In this document: one piece after another, positions 38,560 to 47,371 of the stretch
Layout of the letters: every line of letters starts with the position of its first letter
How positions within the stretch are numbered: the stretch's first letter is position 1
Notes under the pieces: generated by a model
Databases searched by the model: none
Told to the model about the DNA's origin: nothing
What the model saw: the letters and a program-made list of their open reading frames with translations, nothing else
From: Pseudomonadota bacterium
GTDB lineage: Bacteria > Myxococcota_A > Polyangia > Polyangiales > Polyangiaceae
Direction: 5' to 3'
NCBI GenBank assembly: GCA_023428245.1
Contig: JAEYYX010000080.1
Span: forward strand, 1 to 54,737
DNA length: 54,737 bases
Made by a program: the position numbers and the translations under genes

Positions 38560-40670
38560 TAGGTACCTTCGTAGGATAAGAGCACGAGCGAGTGCGGCGC
38601 GATATTGAGCGTCGATCCCTTCGGGATACGATGCGTGGATTGCGCGGTGTTCACAATCTCATGCCAGTAGCCCCGCTCTCTGAGCTCGGGGAGCTGGCAA
38701 GCGCGCGCACGATTCGAGCCATTCAGAATCAAAAATAGTGTCGTGCCACTGACCTTTCGGCCTCGCGCATCTCGCTCATCAGAGGCGCTGCCGTGGACGA
38801 GCATGCCAAGCACGGAGTTCTTCGGATCGAGCCAGTCATCGAGCTGCATCTCGCTGCCGTCGGGGCGGATCCAGACGATGTCTTTGACGCCCCGATCCGC
38901 GACCGGATCTTCGGCGAAGAAATTGCGCCGGCGGAAGACAGGATTCGCCTTCGAAATCGCGAACACATGCTGCACAAAGGAGAGCAGGTCCTTCTGCTCC
39001 GGCGTCAGGTCCCAGTTGATCCAGGTGAGCTCGCTGTCTTGGCAGTAGGCGTTGTTATTGCCCTTCTGGGTACGGCCGATTTCGTCGCCGTGCGAGATCA
39101 TGCGCACGCCTTGGCTGAAGGCGAGCGTGGCGAACATGTTCCGCACCATGCGCTCGCGCATCCGGTTCACCCAAGCCGCGCGCGTCTCTCCCTCGTGACC
39201 CCAGTTTCGGCTGTGGTTGTCGTTGTGGCCGTCGCGGTTGTCTTCACCGTTGTCGAGGTTGTGCTTCTGCTCATAGGTGACGAGGTCCCGCATCGTGAAC
39301 CCGTCATGGCAAGCGATGAAATTGATGCTGGCGTAGGGGCCTCGATCGCTCGCCTGGAAGATGTCACTCGAGCCGGAGAGCCGTGACGCCAGCTCCGGCG
39401 CCATGCCCTCGTCCCCGCGCCAGAAGCAGCGCACAGAGTCGCGATAGCGGCCGTTCCATTCGGCCCAGCCGGGAGGGAACCCGCCCAAGCGGAAACCATT
39501 CGGCCCGAGGTCCCACGGCTCAGCAATCAGCTTGCACTGGCCGAGCACCGGATCCTGCTGGACCATGGCGAAGAAGCGCGAAAACGCATTGAACTCGAAG
39601 GGATCGCGCGCGAGCGTCGGAGCCAAGTCGAAGCGAAAGCCGTCGACGTGCATGTCGACGACCCAATGCCTCAGACTGTCGAGCACGAGCTGGAGCGCGC
39701 GCGGATGCGTCACGTTCCAGCTGTTCCCGCAGCCTGTGAAGTCCTGATAGTAGCGCTCGTTGCCGGGAACGAGCCGATAGTAGGAGGCGTTATCGATGCC
39801 GCGGAAGGAGAGCGTCGGTCCGAGCTGATTGCCTTCACCCGTGTGGTTGTAGACGACGTCCAAAATGACCTCGATGCCTTCGCGGTGGAAGGCTTTGACC
39901 ATCGTCTTGAACTCGTCGACTTGTTGTCCGCGTGAGCCCGTCGCGTAGCGAGGATCGGGAGCGAAGAAACCGAGCGTCTGGTACCCCCAGTAGTTCGTCA
40001 GGCCCAACTCGCGGAGCCGCCTGTCGGCGACGAAATGGTGCACGGGGAGGAGTTCAATTGCCGTCACGCCGAGCGACTTCAGGTGATCCAAAATCGCGTC
40101 GGAGGCGAGCCCGAGATACGTCCCGCGCAGGTTCGGCGGCACCTCCGGGTGGAGCATGGTCATGCCCTTGACATGCGCCTCGTAGATGACCGTTTCGCTC
40201 CAGGGCGTCCGCGGATGCTGATCGCCGGCCCAGGTGAAAGCTTCGTCAACGACGACGCACTTCGGGATATAGGGGGCGCTGTCTGCCGTGCTGAAGCTCA
40301 AGTCTTCGCGCCCATGACCGACCTCATAGCCGAAGAGGTCGTCGTGCCACTCGATGCCGCCCGCGATCGCTCGCGCATAAGGATCGAGCACGACCTTGTT
40401 CGGATTGAACCTGTGGCCTTGGTTCGGGGAGTAGGGGCCGTGGACCCGGTACGCGTAGAGCTGCCCCGGGCGCACATCGGGCGAGTAACAATGCCAAATG
40501 CGATGCGTCCGTTCGCGCATCGGGATCCGCGCGACTTCGCGCGACGGATCGTCACTGTCATAGAGGCAAAGGTCGACCCCGGTCGCGTGCTGCGAGAAGA
40601 GCGCGAAATTCACGCCCTCCCCGTCCCAGAGAGCGCCGAGGCGATGGGCGGTACCGGGCCAGATTCTCAT
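38559..40670 (-). CDS. glgX: glycogen debranching enzyme GlgX
   Basis: Isoamylase-type GH13 enzyme that cuts alpha-1,6 branches, usually short ones left by phosphorylase. 703 residues; starts directly with PGTAHRLGALWDGEGVNFALFSQHA, the CBM48 typical of GlgX/TreX. Catalytic residues: GFRFDLA with Asp348, KLIAEPWDLG with Glu384, and FIACHDGFTMRDLV with the third Asp. NKVVLDPYARAIAG, GYQTLGFFAPDPRYATGSRG and QGVRMISHGDEIGRTQKGNN are further family segments. It follows glgE by 123 bp and abuts glgB. In bacteria with GlgE, GlgX-type enzymes help recycle the branched glucan. Confidence 0.97.
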   Translation of the reverse strand: MRIWPGTAHRLGALWDGEGVNFALFSQHATGVDLCLYDSDDPSREVARIPMRERTHRIWHCYSPDVRPGQLYAYRVHGPYSPNQGHRFNPNKVVLDPYARAIAGGIEWHDDLFGYEVGHGREDLSFSTADSAPYIPKCVVVDEAFTWAGDQHPRTPWSETVIYEAHVKGMTMLHPEVPPNLRGTYLGLASDAILDHLKSLGVTAIELLPVHHFVADRRLRELGLTNYWGYQTLGFFAPDPRYATGSRGQQVDEFKTMVKAFHREGIEVILDVVYNHTGEGNQLGPTLSFRGIDNASYYRLVPGNERYYQDFTGCGNSWNVTHPRALQLVLDSLRHWVVDMHVDGFRFDLAPTLARDPFEFNAFSRFFAMVQQDPVLGQCKLIAEPWDLGPNGFRLGGFPPGWAEWNGRYRDSVRCFWRGDEGMAPELASRLSGSSDIFQASDRGPYASINFIACHDGFTMRDLVTYEQKHNLDNGEDNRDGHNDNHSRNWGHEGETRAAWVNRMRERMVRNMFATLAFSQGVRMISHGDEIGRTQKGNNNAYCQDSELTWINWDLTPEQKDLLSFVQHVFAISKANPVFRRRNFFAEDPVADRGVKDIVWIRPDGSEMQLDDWLDPKNSVLGMLVHGSASDERDARGRKVSGTTLFLILNGSNRARACQLPELRERGYWHEIVNTAQSTHRIPKGSTLNIAPHSLVLLSYEGT

Positions 40671-40793
40671 GAGTTCGTAGGGGTTCCGTCGTGAAAGGCG
40701 TCCGCCAATTTCGTCGCTAAGCCTAGCGCAAACGCGCCTTCACCGAAACCGGCCGGGCGAAGGGTCATTGGACGTCTCTCATACATGCCGCCC

Positions 40794-42866
40794 TTATGCC
40801 GGACGCACGATTTCGAACAGGTGTCCTACCTTGTCGGTCGGGTCGAGCCGCACGTAGTTTCTCGACCCCTTCCAGGTGTACTCGGTCCCCGTCATGAGGT
40901 CGCGCACGATATAGTCCTCTGTTTCTGCGATTCCGAAATGATGGATCGGAACGTCGACGTTGGCCTCGTGAGCTTGCTGCGGGTCGAGGTTCACCACGAT
41001 GAGCAAATGGGAGCCGGCGCCGCCCGGCGCATACTTTACGTAGGCGATGACCTGATCGTTCGAGCTGGGAATGAAGGCGAGGTTCGTGAGCACCTGCAGG
41101 GCCGGCTGCGCCTGACGGATGCTGTTGAGCTTCGAGATGTCCCGCTTGATGTTGTTCGGAGCGTTCCAGTCGCGCACCCGAATCTCGTATTTTTCGGAGT
41201 CGAGGTACTCTTCACTGCCGGCGTGGACGGCCTCGTTCTCACACAGCTCATATCCTGAGTAGATGCCGTAGACGGGCGCGAGGGTTCCCGCGAGCAAGAG
41301 TCGAATCCGGAACGCGGGTCGCCCTCCATGCTGGAGGTACTCGTGGAGAATATCCGGCGTGTTGGCGAAGAAGTTCGGCCGGTAGTACTCGGAGACAGGA
41401 GGTCGCGTGATCTCACTCAGGTACTGCTCGAGCTCGAGCTTCGTATTCTTCCACGTAAAATACGTGTAGCTCTGGGTGAAGCCGAGCTTGGCCAGCCCTT
41501 GCATGCGATTCGGGCGCGTGAAGGACTCGGAAAGAAAGATGATGTCGGGGTGCCGCGCCTGGACCTCGGCGATGCACCATTGCCAGAAGGAGAGCGGCTT
41601 GGTGTGAGGGTTGTCGACGCGGAAGATCTTCACGCCCGAGTCGATCCAGAACAAGAGCGCGTCCCGCGCCGCCTCCCAGAGGCCTCCCGCCTCCGGAGCC
41701 CAGAAATTGAGCGGATAGATGTCCTCGTACTTCTTCGGCGGGTTCTCCGCGTAGCGGATCGTTCCGTCTTCGCGGATATAGAACCACTCGGGGTGCTCTT
41801 TGACCCAAGGGTGGTCCGGTGAACATTGCAGAGCGAAGTCGAGCGCAATCTCGATCCCGAAATCGCGCGCTGCGCGCACGAGCTGGCGGAAGTCGTCGAT
41901 CGTTCCGAGCTCAGGGTGCACTGCGGTGTGTCCACCTTCCGCGGCGCCAATCGCCCAAGGGCTTCCGACGTCCCCAGGCTGTCCGACGCGCGCGTTGTTC
42001 TTTCCCTTGCGGTGCGTGACACCGATCGGATGAATCGGCGGCAGGTAGATCACGTCGAAGCCCATGGCCGCGATCTCGGGCAACCGCCGCTCGGTGTCGG
42101 CGAAAGTGCCGTGTGCGTCAGGGGTCGTCCCCTGGGACCTCGGGAACAGCTCGTACCAAGAAGAGAAACCGGCTTCCCTTCGATCGACGCGGATCGGGTA
42201 GAAGCGCGTCCGTGACAAATCTCCGGGCTCGAGCGGCCCGTACATGAGTTCTTTGAGTGTTTGAGAAAAGGCGACGCGCGTCCGCGTCTCAACACCGACG
42301 TCGTCATTGCCGAGAACACGCGCCGCGTTCATGAGCGGCTCGACGCGCTCTTCAGGCAAAGACTTCGAACGGATCCGGACCAGCTTGGCGCCTTCGCGCA
42401 GCTCTCCGGTGATGTCCTCACCGGCTTCGATGCGCTTTTCGAGATCGCGACGCCAAGTCAAAAATGGATCCGGCCACGCTTCGATCCACATCTCGTGATC
42501 GCCGATCTCCGGCAACGCGAAGTGGGCGAACCAACGATCGGGATTGAACTCGTAGACCAGCGGCTCCGTGTGAGCCTCGGTCGAGCCGACCTTTCGAATG
42601 CAGACCTGCGCCGAGATCATCTCGTGGCCGTCTTTGTAAATGGCGGCTCCGACGTGCAGCGTGTCGCCGACGATACGCTTGACCGCGTACTCTCCTCCAT
42701 CAACCGTAGGAGAGACTTGTTCGATGACGAGACGAGGGCGCGCTAAGTGGTCCAATATTCGGGGCTCCGCGAGAAAAGTACCTGCCCTTTCTGAGGCGAT
42801 AGCCCTAGCGCCGTCAAGCCGGCGCTCGCCGTCCGAGAGGATGTCCCCTCGAATCTTCCGTTTCAA
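40794..42866 (-). CDS. glgE: alpha-1,4-glucan:maltose-1-phosphate maltosyltransferase
   Basis: GH13_3 enzyme that extends alpha-1,4-glucan from maltose-1-phosphate. 690 residues, usual length. N-terminal all-beta region, helical insert (WRRDLEKRIEAGEDITGELR), then the barrel with FDVIYLPPIHPIGVTHRKGK, EIALDFALQCSPDHPWVKEH, nucleophile Asp418 in FRVDNPHTKP and acid/base Glu447 in FLSESFTRP. The 29-residue spacing equals that of the Streptomyces enzyme. Maltose-1-phosphate normally comes from TreS-Pep2 or GlgM, neither of which is in this window. Its ATG overlaps the DUF934 stop by 4 bp, directly tying it to the sulfite reductase genes upstream. Confidence 0.96.
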   Translation of the reverse strand: MKRKIRGDILSDGERRLDGARAIASERAGTFLAEPRILDHLARPRLVIEQVSPTVDGGEYAVKRIVGDTLHVGAAIYKDGHEMISAQVCIRKVGSTEAHTEPLVYEFNPDRWFAHFALPEIGDHEMWIEAWPDPFLTWRRDLEKRIEAGEDITGELREGAKLVRIRSKSLPEERVEPLMNAARVLGNDDVGVETRTRVAFSQTLKELMYGPLEPGDLSRTRFYPIRVDRREAGFSSWYELFPRSQGTTPDAHGTFADTERRLPEIAAMGFDVIYLPPIHPIGVTHRKGKNNARVGQPGDVGSPWAIGAAEGGHTAVHPELGTIDDFRQLVRAARDFGIEIALDFALQCSPDHPWVKEHPEWFYIREDGTIRYAENPPKKYEDIYPLNFWAPEAGGLWEAARDALLFWIDSGVKIFRVDNPHTKPLSFWQWCIAEVQARHPDIIFLSESFTRPNRMQGLAKLGFTQSYTYFTWKNTKLELEQYLSEITRPPVSEYYRPNFFANTPDILHEYLQHGGRPAFRIRLLLAGTLAPVYGIYSGYELCENEAVHAGSEEYLDSEKYEIRVRDWNAPNNIKRDISKLNSIRQAQPALQVLTNLAFIPSSNDQVIAYVKYAPGGAGSHLLIVVNLDPQQAHEANVDVPIHHFGIAETEDYIVRDLMTGTEYTWKGSRNYVRLDPTDKVGHLFEIVRPA

Positions 42867-43366
42867 GCCGGCAGACCGCGCCGACGATAGAGCGGCCTGG
42901 GATCGGGAACCGTCGCTTGATAAGCGATTGGAAGCTCTCCGAAGGCTTCGAGTGCGCTCTCGAGCGACTTGCCCGCCTGGAGCTCAAACGCATTGAACCC
43001 GACGCGCTCCATCGCGAGCAGGTGATCCCGAAGCACCCAGCCCACCGCCCTGAGCTGACCGCGGAAGCCGTAGCGCTGCCGAAGCATGCGTCCGACGCTG
43101 TATCCTCGCCCGTCTGTGAAGCGAGGGAACTCGATGGCGATCAAGGCGAGCTCGTCGAGACGCGGGATATCGCTCGGGAGTTTGTCGCTCGAGACGCGCA
43201 CGCCGACTGCACGGCCGCCCGCGAGCCACTTGTCAGGATCCGCTTGCCACTCGACAAGCGGAACAATCAGCTTCTCAGCCTCCGGCTCTTCACTCAGGTA
43301 GGCAAAGTCGTCCAGGACGATCTTGCGCTCAAAAATGATCTTCCGCGTCATCGTCTCTTCTCTCAC
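42863..43366 (-). CDS. DUF934 protein associated with sulfite reduction
   Basis: A DUF934 family member, often annotated as 'probably involved in sulfite reduction' because it travels with cysI/cysH. 167 residues. Visible: LIVPLVEWQADPDKW, GVRVSSDKLPSDI, DELALIAIEFPRFTDGRGYS and the family's conserved MLRQRYGFRGQLRAVGWVLR with LLAMERVGFNAFEL. Cytoplasmic; its biochemical role is not established. Start GTG 43366 overlaps the sulfite reductase stop (GTGA); ATG 43351, preceded by AGAAGAG, is an alternative that removes five residues. The stop overlaps glgE by 4 bp. Confidence 0.9.
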   Translation of the reverse strand: MREETMTRKIIFERKIVLDDFAYLSEEPEAEKLIVPLVEWQADPDKWLAGGRAVGVRVSSDKLPSDIPRLDELALIAIEFPRFTDGRGYSVGRMLRQRYGFRGQLRAVGWVLRDHLLAMERVGFNAFELQAGKSLESALEAFGELPIAYQATVPDPRPLYRRRGLPA

Positions 43367-45039
43367 TCCGCTGCGACCTGACGATCATAAACCGCTCGTT
43401 TAAAGGGTTCGAGTCCGAGCCTTCGCACCGCCTCGAGGAAGGTCTCGTCCTGACCCTGCCGCCGTTCGAGGTAGGTCGTAAGGACCCTCTCGACCGCGTT
43501 CACGATCTCATCTTCCGGTAGCGCCGGGCCCAGGATCTTTCCGATGCTCGCGTCGTCGGAGGGGCTACCGCCGAGCTGGAGCTGGTAGTTTTCGACGCCC
43601 TTCTTATCGATGCCCAGGATGCCGATATTGCCGACGTGGTGATGACCACACGCGTTGATGCAACCGCTGATCTTGATGCTCACCTCACCGAGATCGTTAT
43701 AGTAGTCCATCCGATCGAAGCGGTCCGCGATCTCGAGCGCGAGCGGAATACTCCTCGCGTTGGCGAGCGCGCAGTAATCGAGCCCCGGACACGTGATGAG
43801 GTCGGTAACCTTTCCGAAGTTCGAGCGAGACAAGTCAAGTTGGTCGAGCTCGCGGTAGAGCTCGGGCAAGTCCGTGACGCGTACATCGGGAAAAATCAGG
43901 TTCTGCGTGTGGGTGACCACGGCCTCGCCGAAACTGAATCTGTCGGCCAAATCCGCGAGCGCGTCGAGCTGTGTATCGCTCAGATCACCCGGCGGAACGC
44001 CCGGGGTCTTCACGCTGATGACCGCGGCAGTGTAGCCGGGGATCTTGTGCGCGGAGGTGTTATTTTTGACCCAGTTCCCAAACGCGCGATCAGGAGAGAG
44101 CTGATAACTTTCGCGCTTCTTCTCCTCGTCGGCCAGCTTCTCGTACGCCTTCGGCGAGAAGTACTGCATGACGCGGGCGATCTCCGCGTCGGGGATCAGG
44201 AGCTCAGGCGTCATGCTGAGCGCATATTCCTCCTCGACGCGCCGTCGAAACTCCTCGATGCCGAGCGCCTGCACCAAGATCTTGATGCGCGCTTTGAACT
44301 TGTTGTCGCGACGCCCGAAGAGATTGTAGACGCGGAGGATCGACTCGAGATAGCCGAGCAGCTCCCTCTTCGGCAAAAATTCGCGAACGACCTCGCCGAT
44401 GATCGGCGTGCGTCCGAGGCCTCCACCCGCCCAAATCTGGAAGCCGGTCTCTCCCGCCTCGTTCTTCAGAATACGGATGCCAATGTCGTGAAAGCGGATC
44501 GCAGCGCGATCGTGGGTCGGCGTGCCCGTGATGGCGATCTTGAACTTACGGGGCAGCGCCGCGAACTCCGGATGGAACGTCGACCACTGACGGATGATCT
44601 CGGCCCAAGGGCGCGGGTCCTCGATTTCGTCCCGCGCGATACCCGCGAAGTGGTCTGCGGTCACGTTGCGCACACAATTCCCGCTCGTCTGCACCGCGTG
44701 CATCTCTACGCTCGAGAGAAGCTCCAAGATCTTCGGCACGTCCTCGAGCTTCGGCCAGTTGAACTGGAAGTTTTGGCGGGTCGTGAGGTGCGCGTAGCCC
44801 TTGTCGTAGGTCCGCGCGATGTGCGCGAGCATCCGTATTTGCTTCGAGGCGAGAAGGCCGTAAGGAACAGCGATGCGCAGCATGTACGCGTGGAGCTGCA
44901 TGTAGAGGCCGTTCTGCAGCCGGATCGGCTTGAACTCCTCCTCGGTGATCTCACCGGAGAGCCGGCGCGCGACCTGGCCGCCGAACTGGCGGGCTCGCGC
45001 CTGGATGATACTCCTATCGTATTCGTCGTACTGATACAT
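43363..45039 (-). CDS. cysI: sulfite (or nitrite) reductase haemoprotein
   Basis: Siroheme/[4Fe-4S] reductase catalysing six-electron reduction, here most likely sulfite to sulfide in cysteine synthesis. 558 residues, two ferredoxin-like halves: GYAHLTTRQNFQFNWPKL and QTSGNCVRNVTAD in the first, cluster ligands TCPGLDYC (Cys417, Cys423) and SGCINACGHH (Cys460, Cys464) in the second, the C-x5-C ... C-x3-C signature. No CysJ-like flavoprotein is adjacent, so ferredoxin or another donor probably feeds it. The DUF2849 and DUF934 neighbours favour sulfite over nitrite. No cysH or siroheme synthase is in the string. Start ATG 45039 is 26 bp after the DUF2849 stop. Confidence 0.92.
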   Translation of the reverse strand: MYQYDEYDRSIIQARARQFGGQVARRLSGEITEEEFKPIRLQNGLYMQLHAYMLRIAVPYGLLASKQIRMLAHIARTYDKGYAHLTTRQNFQFNWPKLEDVPKILELLSSVEMHAVQTSGNCVRNVTADHFAGIARDEIEDPRPWAEIIRQWSTFHPEFAALPRKFKIAITGTPTHDRAAIRFHDIGIRILKNEAGETGFQIWAGGGLGRTPIIGEVVREFLPKRELLGYLESILRVYNLFGRRDNKFKARIKILVQALGIEEFRRRVEEEYALSMTPELLIPDAEIARVMQYFSPKAYEKLADEEKKRESYQLSPDRAFGNWVKNNTSAHKIPGYTAAVISVKTPGVPPGDLSDTQLDALADLADRFSFGEAVVTHTQNLIFPDVRVTDLPELYRELDQLDLSRSNFGKVTDLITCPGLDYCALANARSIPLALEIADRFDRMDYYNDLGEVSIKISGCINACGHHHVGNIGILGIDKKGVENYQLQLGGSPSDDASIGKILGPALPEDEIVNAVERVLTTYLERRQGQDETFLEAVRRLGLEPFKRAVYDRQVAAE

Positions 45040-45065
45040 CGCTCACCTCAAAACTTCGCGCCGCC

Positions 45066-45395
45066 TCAGGAAATCCCCCGCGCTCGACTCACCACGCCCG
45101 TGTCCGGTCGTCGCACCGGCACCGTGGGGCCCTCGGCGCGGATGCGCTCGCGCGCCGTGTTCGGAAAAATCCCGTTCGGTCCAAATCCCACATCAATGCC
45201 GTAGGGATCGCTCACGAGCCTTTGCTCGAGCTGCCCCGCGCGACGCACGATTTCGGCCGTCTCCTCCTCCGTAAGGAAAACTTCGGCATCCGCGAAATGC
45301 CCTGACCAGGTCCCATCGGAACGCCGATAGGCCACGCTGCCGTCTGCCGTGAAACTCGCCGTCACGATCCATCTGGTTTGAGCGCCGCTTGCCAT
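45066..45395 (-). CDS. DUF2849 protein
   Basis: A 109-residue member of DUF2849, small proteins usually encoded next to cysI/cysG in proteobacterial sulfate-assimilation operons. It shows the family's order: VTASFTADGSVAYRRSDGTW near the start, an acidic helix (LTEEETAEIVRRAGQLEQ), and the conserved DPYGIDVGF ... ARERIRAEGPTVP end. Role unknown; genetic context links it to sulfite reductase assembly or activity. It is the first gene of the minus-strand string; the LysR gene diverges 101 bp away, and the inverted repeat at 45449-45471 lies 53 bp upstream of its ATG. Confidence 0.88.
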   Translation of the reverse strand: MASGAQTRWIVTASFTADGSVAYRRSDGTWSGHFADAEVFLTEEETAEIVRRAGQLEQRLVSDPYGIDVGFGPNGIFPNTARERIRAEGPTVPVRRPDTGVVSRARGIS

Positions 45396-45448
45396 GGCCG
45401 AACTCTGACGCGCGCCGAACCATAAAGAAAAGATAAAAACTTCATGCT

Positions 45449-45471
45449 TGCCATATCTAGGGGTTATGGCA
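45449..45471. promoter_or_regulatory. candidate LysR-type operator TGCCATA-N9-TATGGCA
   Basis: Perfect 7-bp inverted repeat, containing the T-N11-A core typical of LysR-type binding sites, in the AT-rich 101-bp gap between the divergent LysR gene (45497) and the sulfite reductase operon (45395). It is the only extended palindrome there. Its position, 26 bp from the LysR start and 54 bp from DUF2849, suits both autoregulation and activation of the operon. Confidence 0.65.
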
Positions 45472-45496
45472 GTCTAAGAGACCGACGGTCTTTCTC

Positions 45497-46396
45497 GTGA
45501 ACCTGAACCAGCTCCGCGTTTTCCATGGGATCGCCCTCTCAGGCAGCCTGAGCGCCGCCGCGCGCGCGCTCCGGGTGAGCCAACCCGCCGTCTCGAAGCA
45601 GCTCGCGGAGCTCGAGGAGGAATGCGGCTTTCGCCTGTGCGACCGGCTCCCCCGGGGGGTCCGCCTCACGCCCGAAGGGCGAAGCCTGGCCCAGAGCGTC
45701 GCTCGCGTGTTCGCAGCGGAGGGAGAGGTCGAGGCGGTCGTGGAGACGCTGCGAGCTGGTTTGACCACGCGCATCTCGGTCGGAGCGAGCACGACGATCG
45801 GGAGCTACTTGGTTCCGCGGCTCCTCGGAGCGCTGCGTCGCTCGTTCCCACGAGCGCACGTATCCCTTGAGGTCGGAAACTCCGACGCCGTGCTCGACCT
45901 CGTCCGCGGAGACCGCGTCGATCTTGGGCTGACCGAAGGCCCCGAGCCGACGGAGGGCCTCGTCAGCACAGTGTTTGCGGAAGATGAGCTCGTCGCGATC
46001 GCCGCCCCGTCCGATCCGATCTTGAGCCTGACGCAGGTCACCCTCGAACGTTTCCTCAGCCGCCCCCAGATCTTCCGTGAGCCGGGCTCGGGAACACGCG
46101 CCGTCCTCGACGAAGAGCTGAAGCAGCGCGGCTTGACTCTCACTCCATCCCTCGAGCTCGGCAGCACCGAGGCGGTGAAGAACGCTGTCTTGCACCGGCT
46201 CGGTGTCGCCTTTGTCTCGAGCCTGGCCCTCGAGATGGAGCTCGAGAGCGGTCGTCTCGTACGCGTCCCGATCGTCGACTTTGCGCGCCGCCGCGCGCTC
46301 CACGTCGTCCACCTCCCGGGCCGCCAAATGAGCCCTTTGGCCGAGTCCTTCCTCGCCCTCGTCAAAGATCCCGGGGCGCAGGGACGGGGGCTCTAG
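45497..46396 (+). CDS. LysR-type regulator, CysL-like
   Basis: LysR family protein of 299 residues. Winged helix-turn-helix at ~1-60 (MNLNQLRVFHGIALSGSLSA, LRVSQPAVSKQLAELEEECG, LTPEGRSLA). The effector domain starts ISVGASTTIGSYLVPRLLGA, then VGNSDAVLDLVRGDRVDLGLTEGP and IFREPGSGTRAVLDE, wording close to B. subtilis CysL and E. coli YeiE. CysL activates the sulfite reductase genes cysJI, and here too the gene diverges from a sulfite reductase operon, so activation of 45395-34875 in response to sulfur status is the best guess. GTG 45497 is the start. Converges with the B2 lipoprotein gene. Confidence 0.9.
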   Translation: MNLNQLRVFHGIALSGSLSAAARALRVSQPAVSKQLAELEEECGFRLCDRLPRGVRLTPEGRSLAQSVARVFAAEGEVEAVVETLRAGLTTRISVGASTTIGSYLVPRLLGALRRSFPRAHVSLEVGNSDAVLDLVRGDRVDLGLTEGPEPTEGLVSTVFAEDELVAIAAPSDPILSLTQVTLERFLSRPQIFREPGSGTRAVLDEELKQRGLTLTPSLELGSTEAVKNAVLHRLGVAFVSSLALEMELESGRLVRVPIVDFARRRALHVVHLPGRQMSPLAESFLALVKDPGAQGRGL

Positions 46397-46544
46397 AGAA
46401 CCCAGTATCGTCGAGGGCTCCCCCTCACCAAAAGCACACCTTCACTCCCAGCCGTGCTCGGCCGCGCCGGATGTCTCGGTCTCGCGTCCGGAAGACCAAC
46501 GCACAGATCGAGACCTCCAAACGAGGGCGGCCTCCGCGCGGCCG

Positions 46545-46588
46545 GGGTCCCTCTTGGCCCGCGCACTCCGCCGCGGGCCGAGGGTCCC
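46545..46588 (-). terminator. long hairpin directly after lipoprotein B2
   Basis: GGG-T-CCCTC-TT-GGCCCGCG, 8-base loop, CGCGGGCC-GAGGG-T-CCC: 16 pairs with one T/T mismatch and a TT bulge, 4 bp past the B2 stop. The same stem with another loop follows B1. A strong intrinsic-type terminator is likely although no T tract follows. Confidence 0.7.
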
Positions 46589-46592
46589 AAGC

Positions 46593-47354
46593 TCACTGCT
46601 CCCGGCAGTCCCGCTCCTCACAATTCGCAATGCATCCGGAGACGGAGATGCCGGAGGGCGCAGGAGTGTATCCTCCGCTCCATTCTATTGAAAAGATGGC
46701 GTCCAGTCGCCCGCCATCGCTAACCATAATTTCATCGTTGACCAGTAAGCTACCGTTGGTCGGATTGGCGCTCCCCGTAAGCCCAGCCTCATCACAAAGT
46801 GCAGGGTTTAAGTAGAAGTCCGCATTGCTCACGCACCATCCGCTTTCTGGTTGCAACGGCAGACACGACGAGACGATGTCCGTCAGGGTCAGTTCGGTAC
46901 ACCCGTCCGGCGTCTTCACGCGGAGCACGATCTCATGCCCGCTTGGATCGAGGCACGCTCGAAAGAACTCCGCGTCGGGAGGGTTCGATTCCCAGTTCGG
47001 GAGCGCACCCGAACCTCCCGAGCTCTCCGCGCCGCCGCTCATGCTCGACCCACCCGTAGAAGGCGCGGTACCACCTACGGAGCTCCCCCCGTCGGCCGCC
47101 GCGCCCCCCGACGGGTCACCTCCGGTCCCAACGGAGCCTCCCGTCGTCGAGCCGCCCGTCGCCGCCCCACCAGAAGACGCGCCTCCGGTCCCCGAATCTG
47201 AGTCGGCGGGTCCACAGCCCGCGACTGCCCAGCTGCCGGACAGCACCAAGCCCCACGCGATCCCGATCCACGAACCACGCTCGCCTATAGCCAAGTTCAA
47301 TCCACCCTTTGCAACGCTCTCCGCAACGGGCCGCTCCGCCGTTTTACACCACAT
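46593..47354 (-). CDS. Gly/Ser-linker lipoprotein B2
   Basis: A 253-residue lipoprotein, paralogue of B1 at 48988-49704. Start ATG 47354 has GGAGGTG six bases upstream; a TTG at 47375 overlapping the A2 stop is less likely. A long N-region leads to a signal peptide ending in SWAVAGC (Cys47). A ~75-residue Gly/Ser/Thr linker follows (GTGGASSGGAATGGST ...). The folded part (~125-253) has six or more Cys in LPNWESNPPDAEFFRACLDP, LRVKTPDGCTELTLTDIVSS and the end GISVSGCIANCEERDCREQ. No known family. It follows A2 by 17 bp and is the last gene before a strong hairpin. Confidence 0.8.
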   Translation of the reverse strand: MWCKTAERPVAESVAKGGLNLAIGERGSWIGIAWGLVLSGSWAVAGCGPADSDSGTGGASSGGAATGGSTTGGSVGTGGDPSGGAAADGGSSVGGTAPSTGGSSMSGGAESSGGSGALPNWESNPPDAEFFRACLDPSGHEIVLRVKTPDGCTELTLTDIVSSCLPLQPESGWCVSNADFYLNPALCDEAGLTGSANPTNGSLLVNDEIMVSDGGRLDAIFSIEWSGGYTPAPSGISVSGCIANCEERDCREQ

Positions 47355-47371
47355 CGAGCACCTCCAATCAG

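Noticed and set aside
43636..45204. 522-codon plus-strand frame
   Set aside because: Antisense to the sulfite reductase gene with its clear Cys ligands.
46393..46592. Short frames on both strands downstream of B2
   Set aside because: The region is the hairpin and duplicated spacer; the two copies differ by a 21-bp insertion and show no coding-type conservation.
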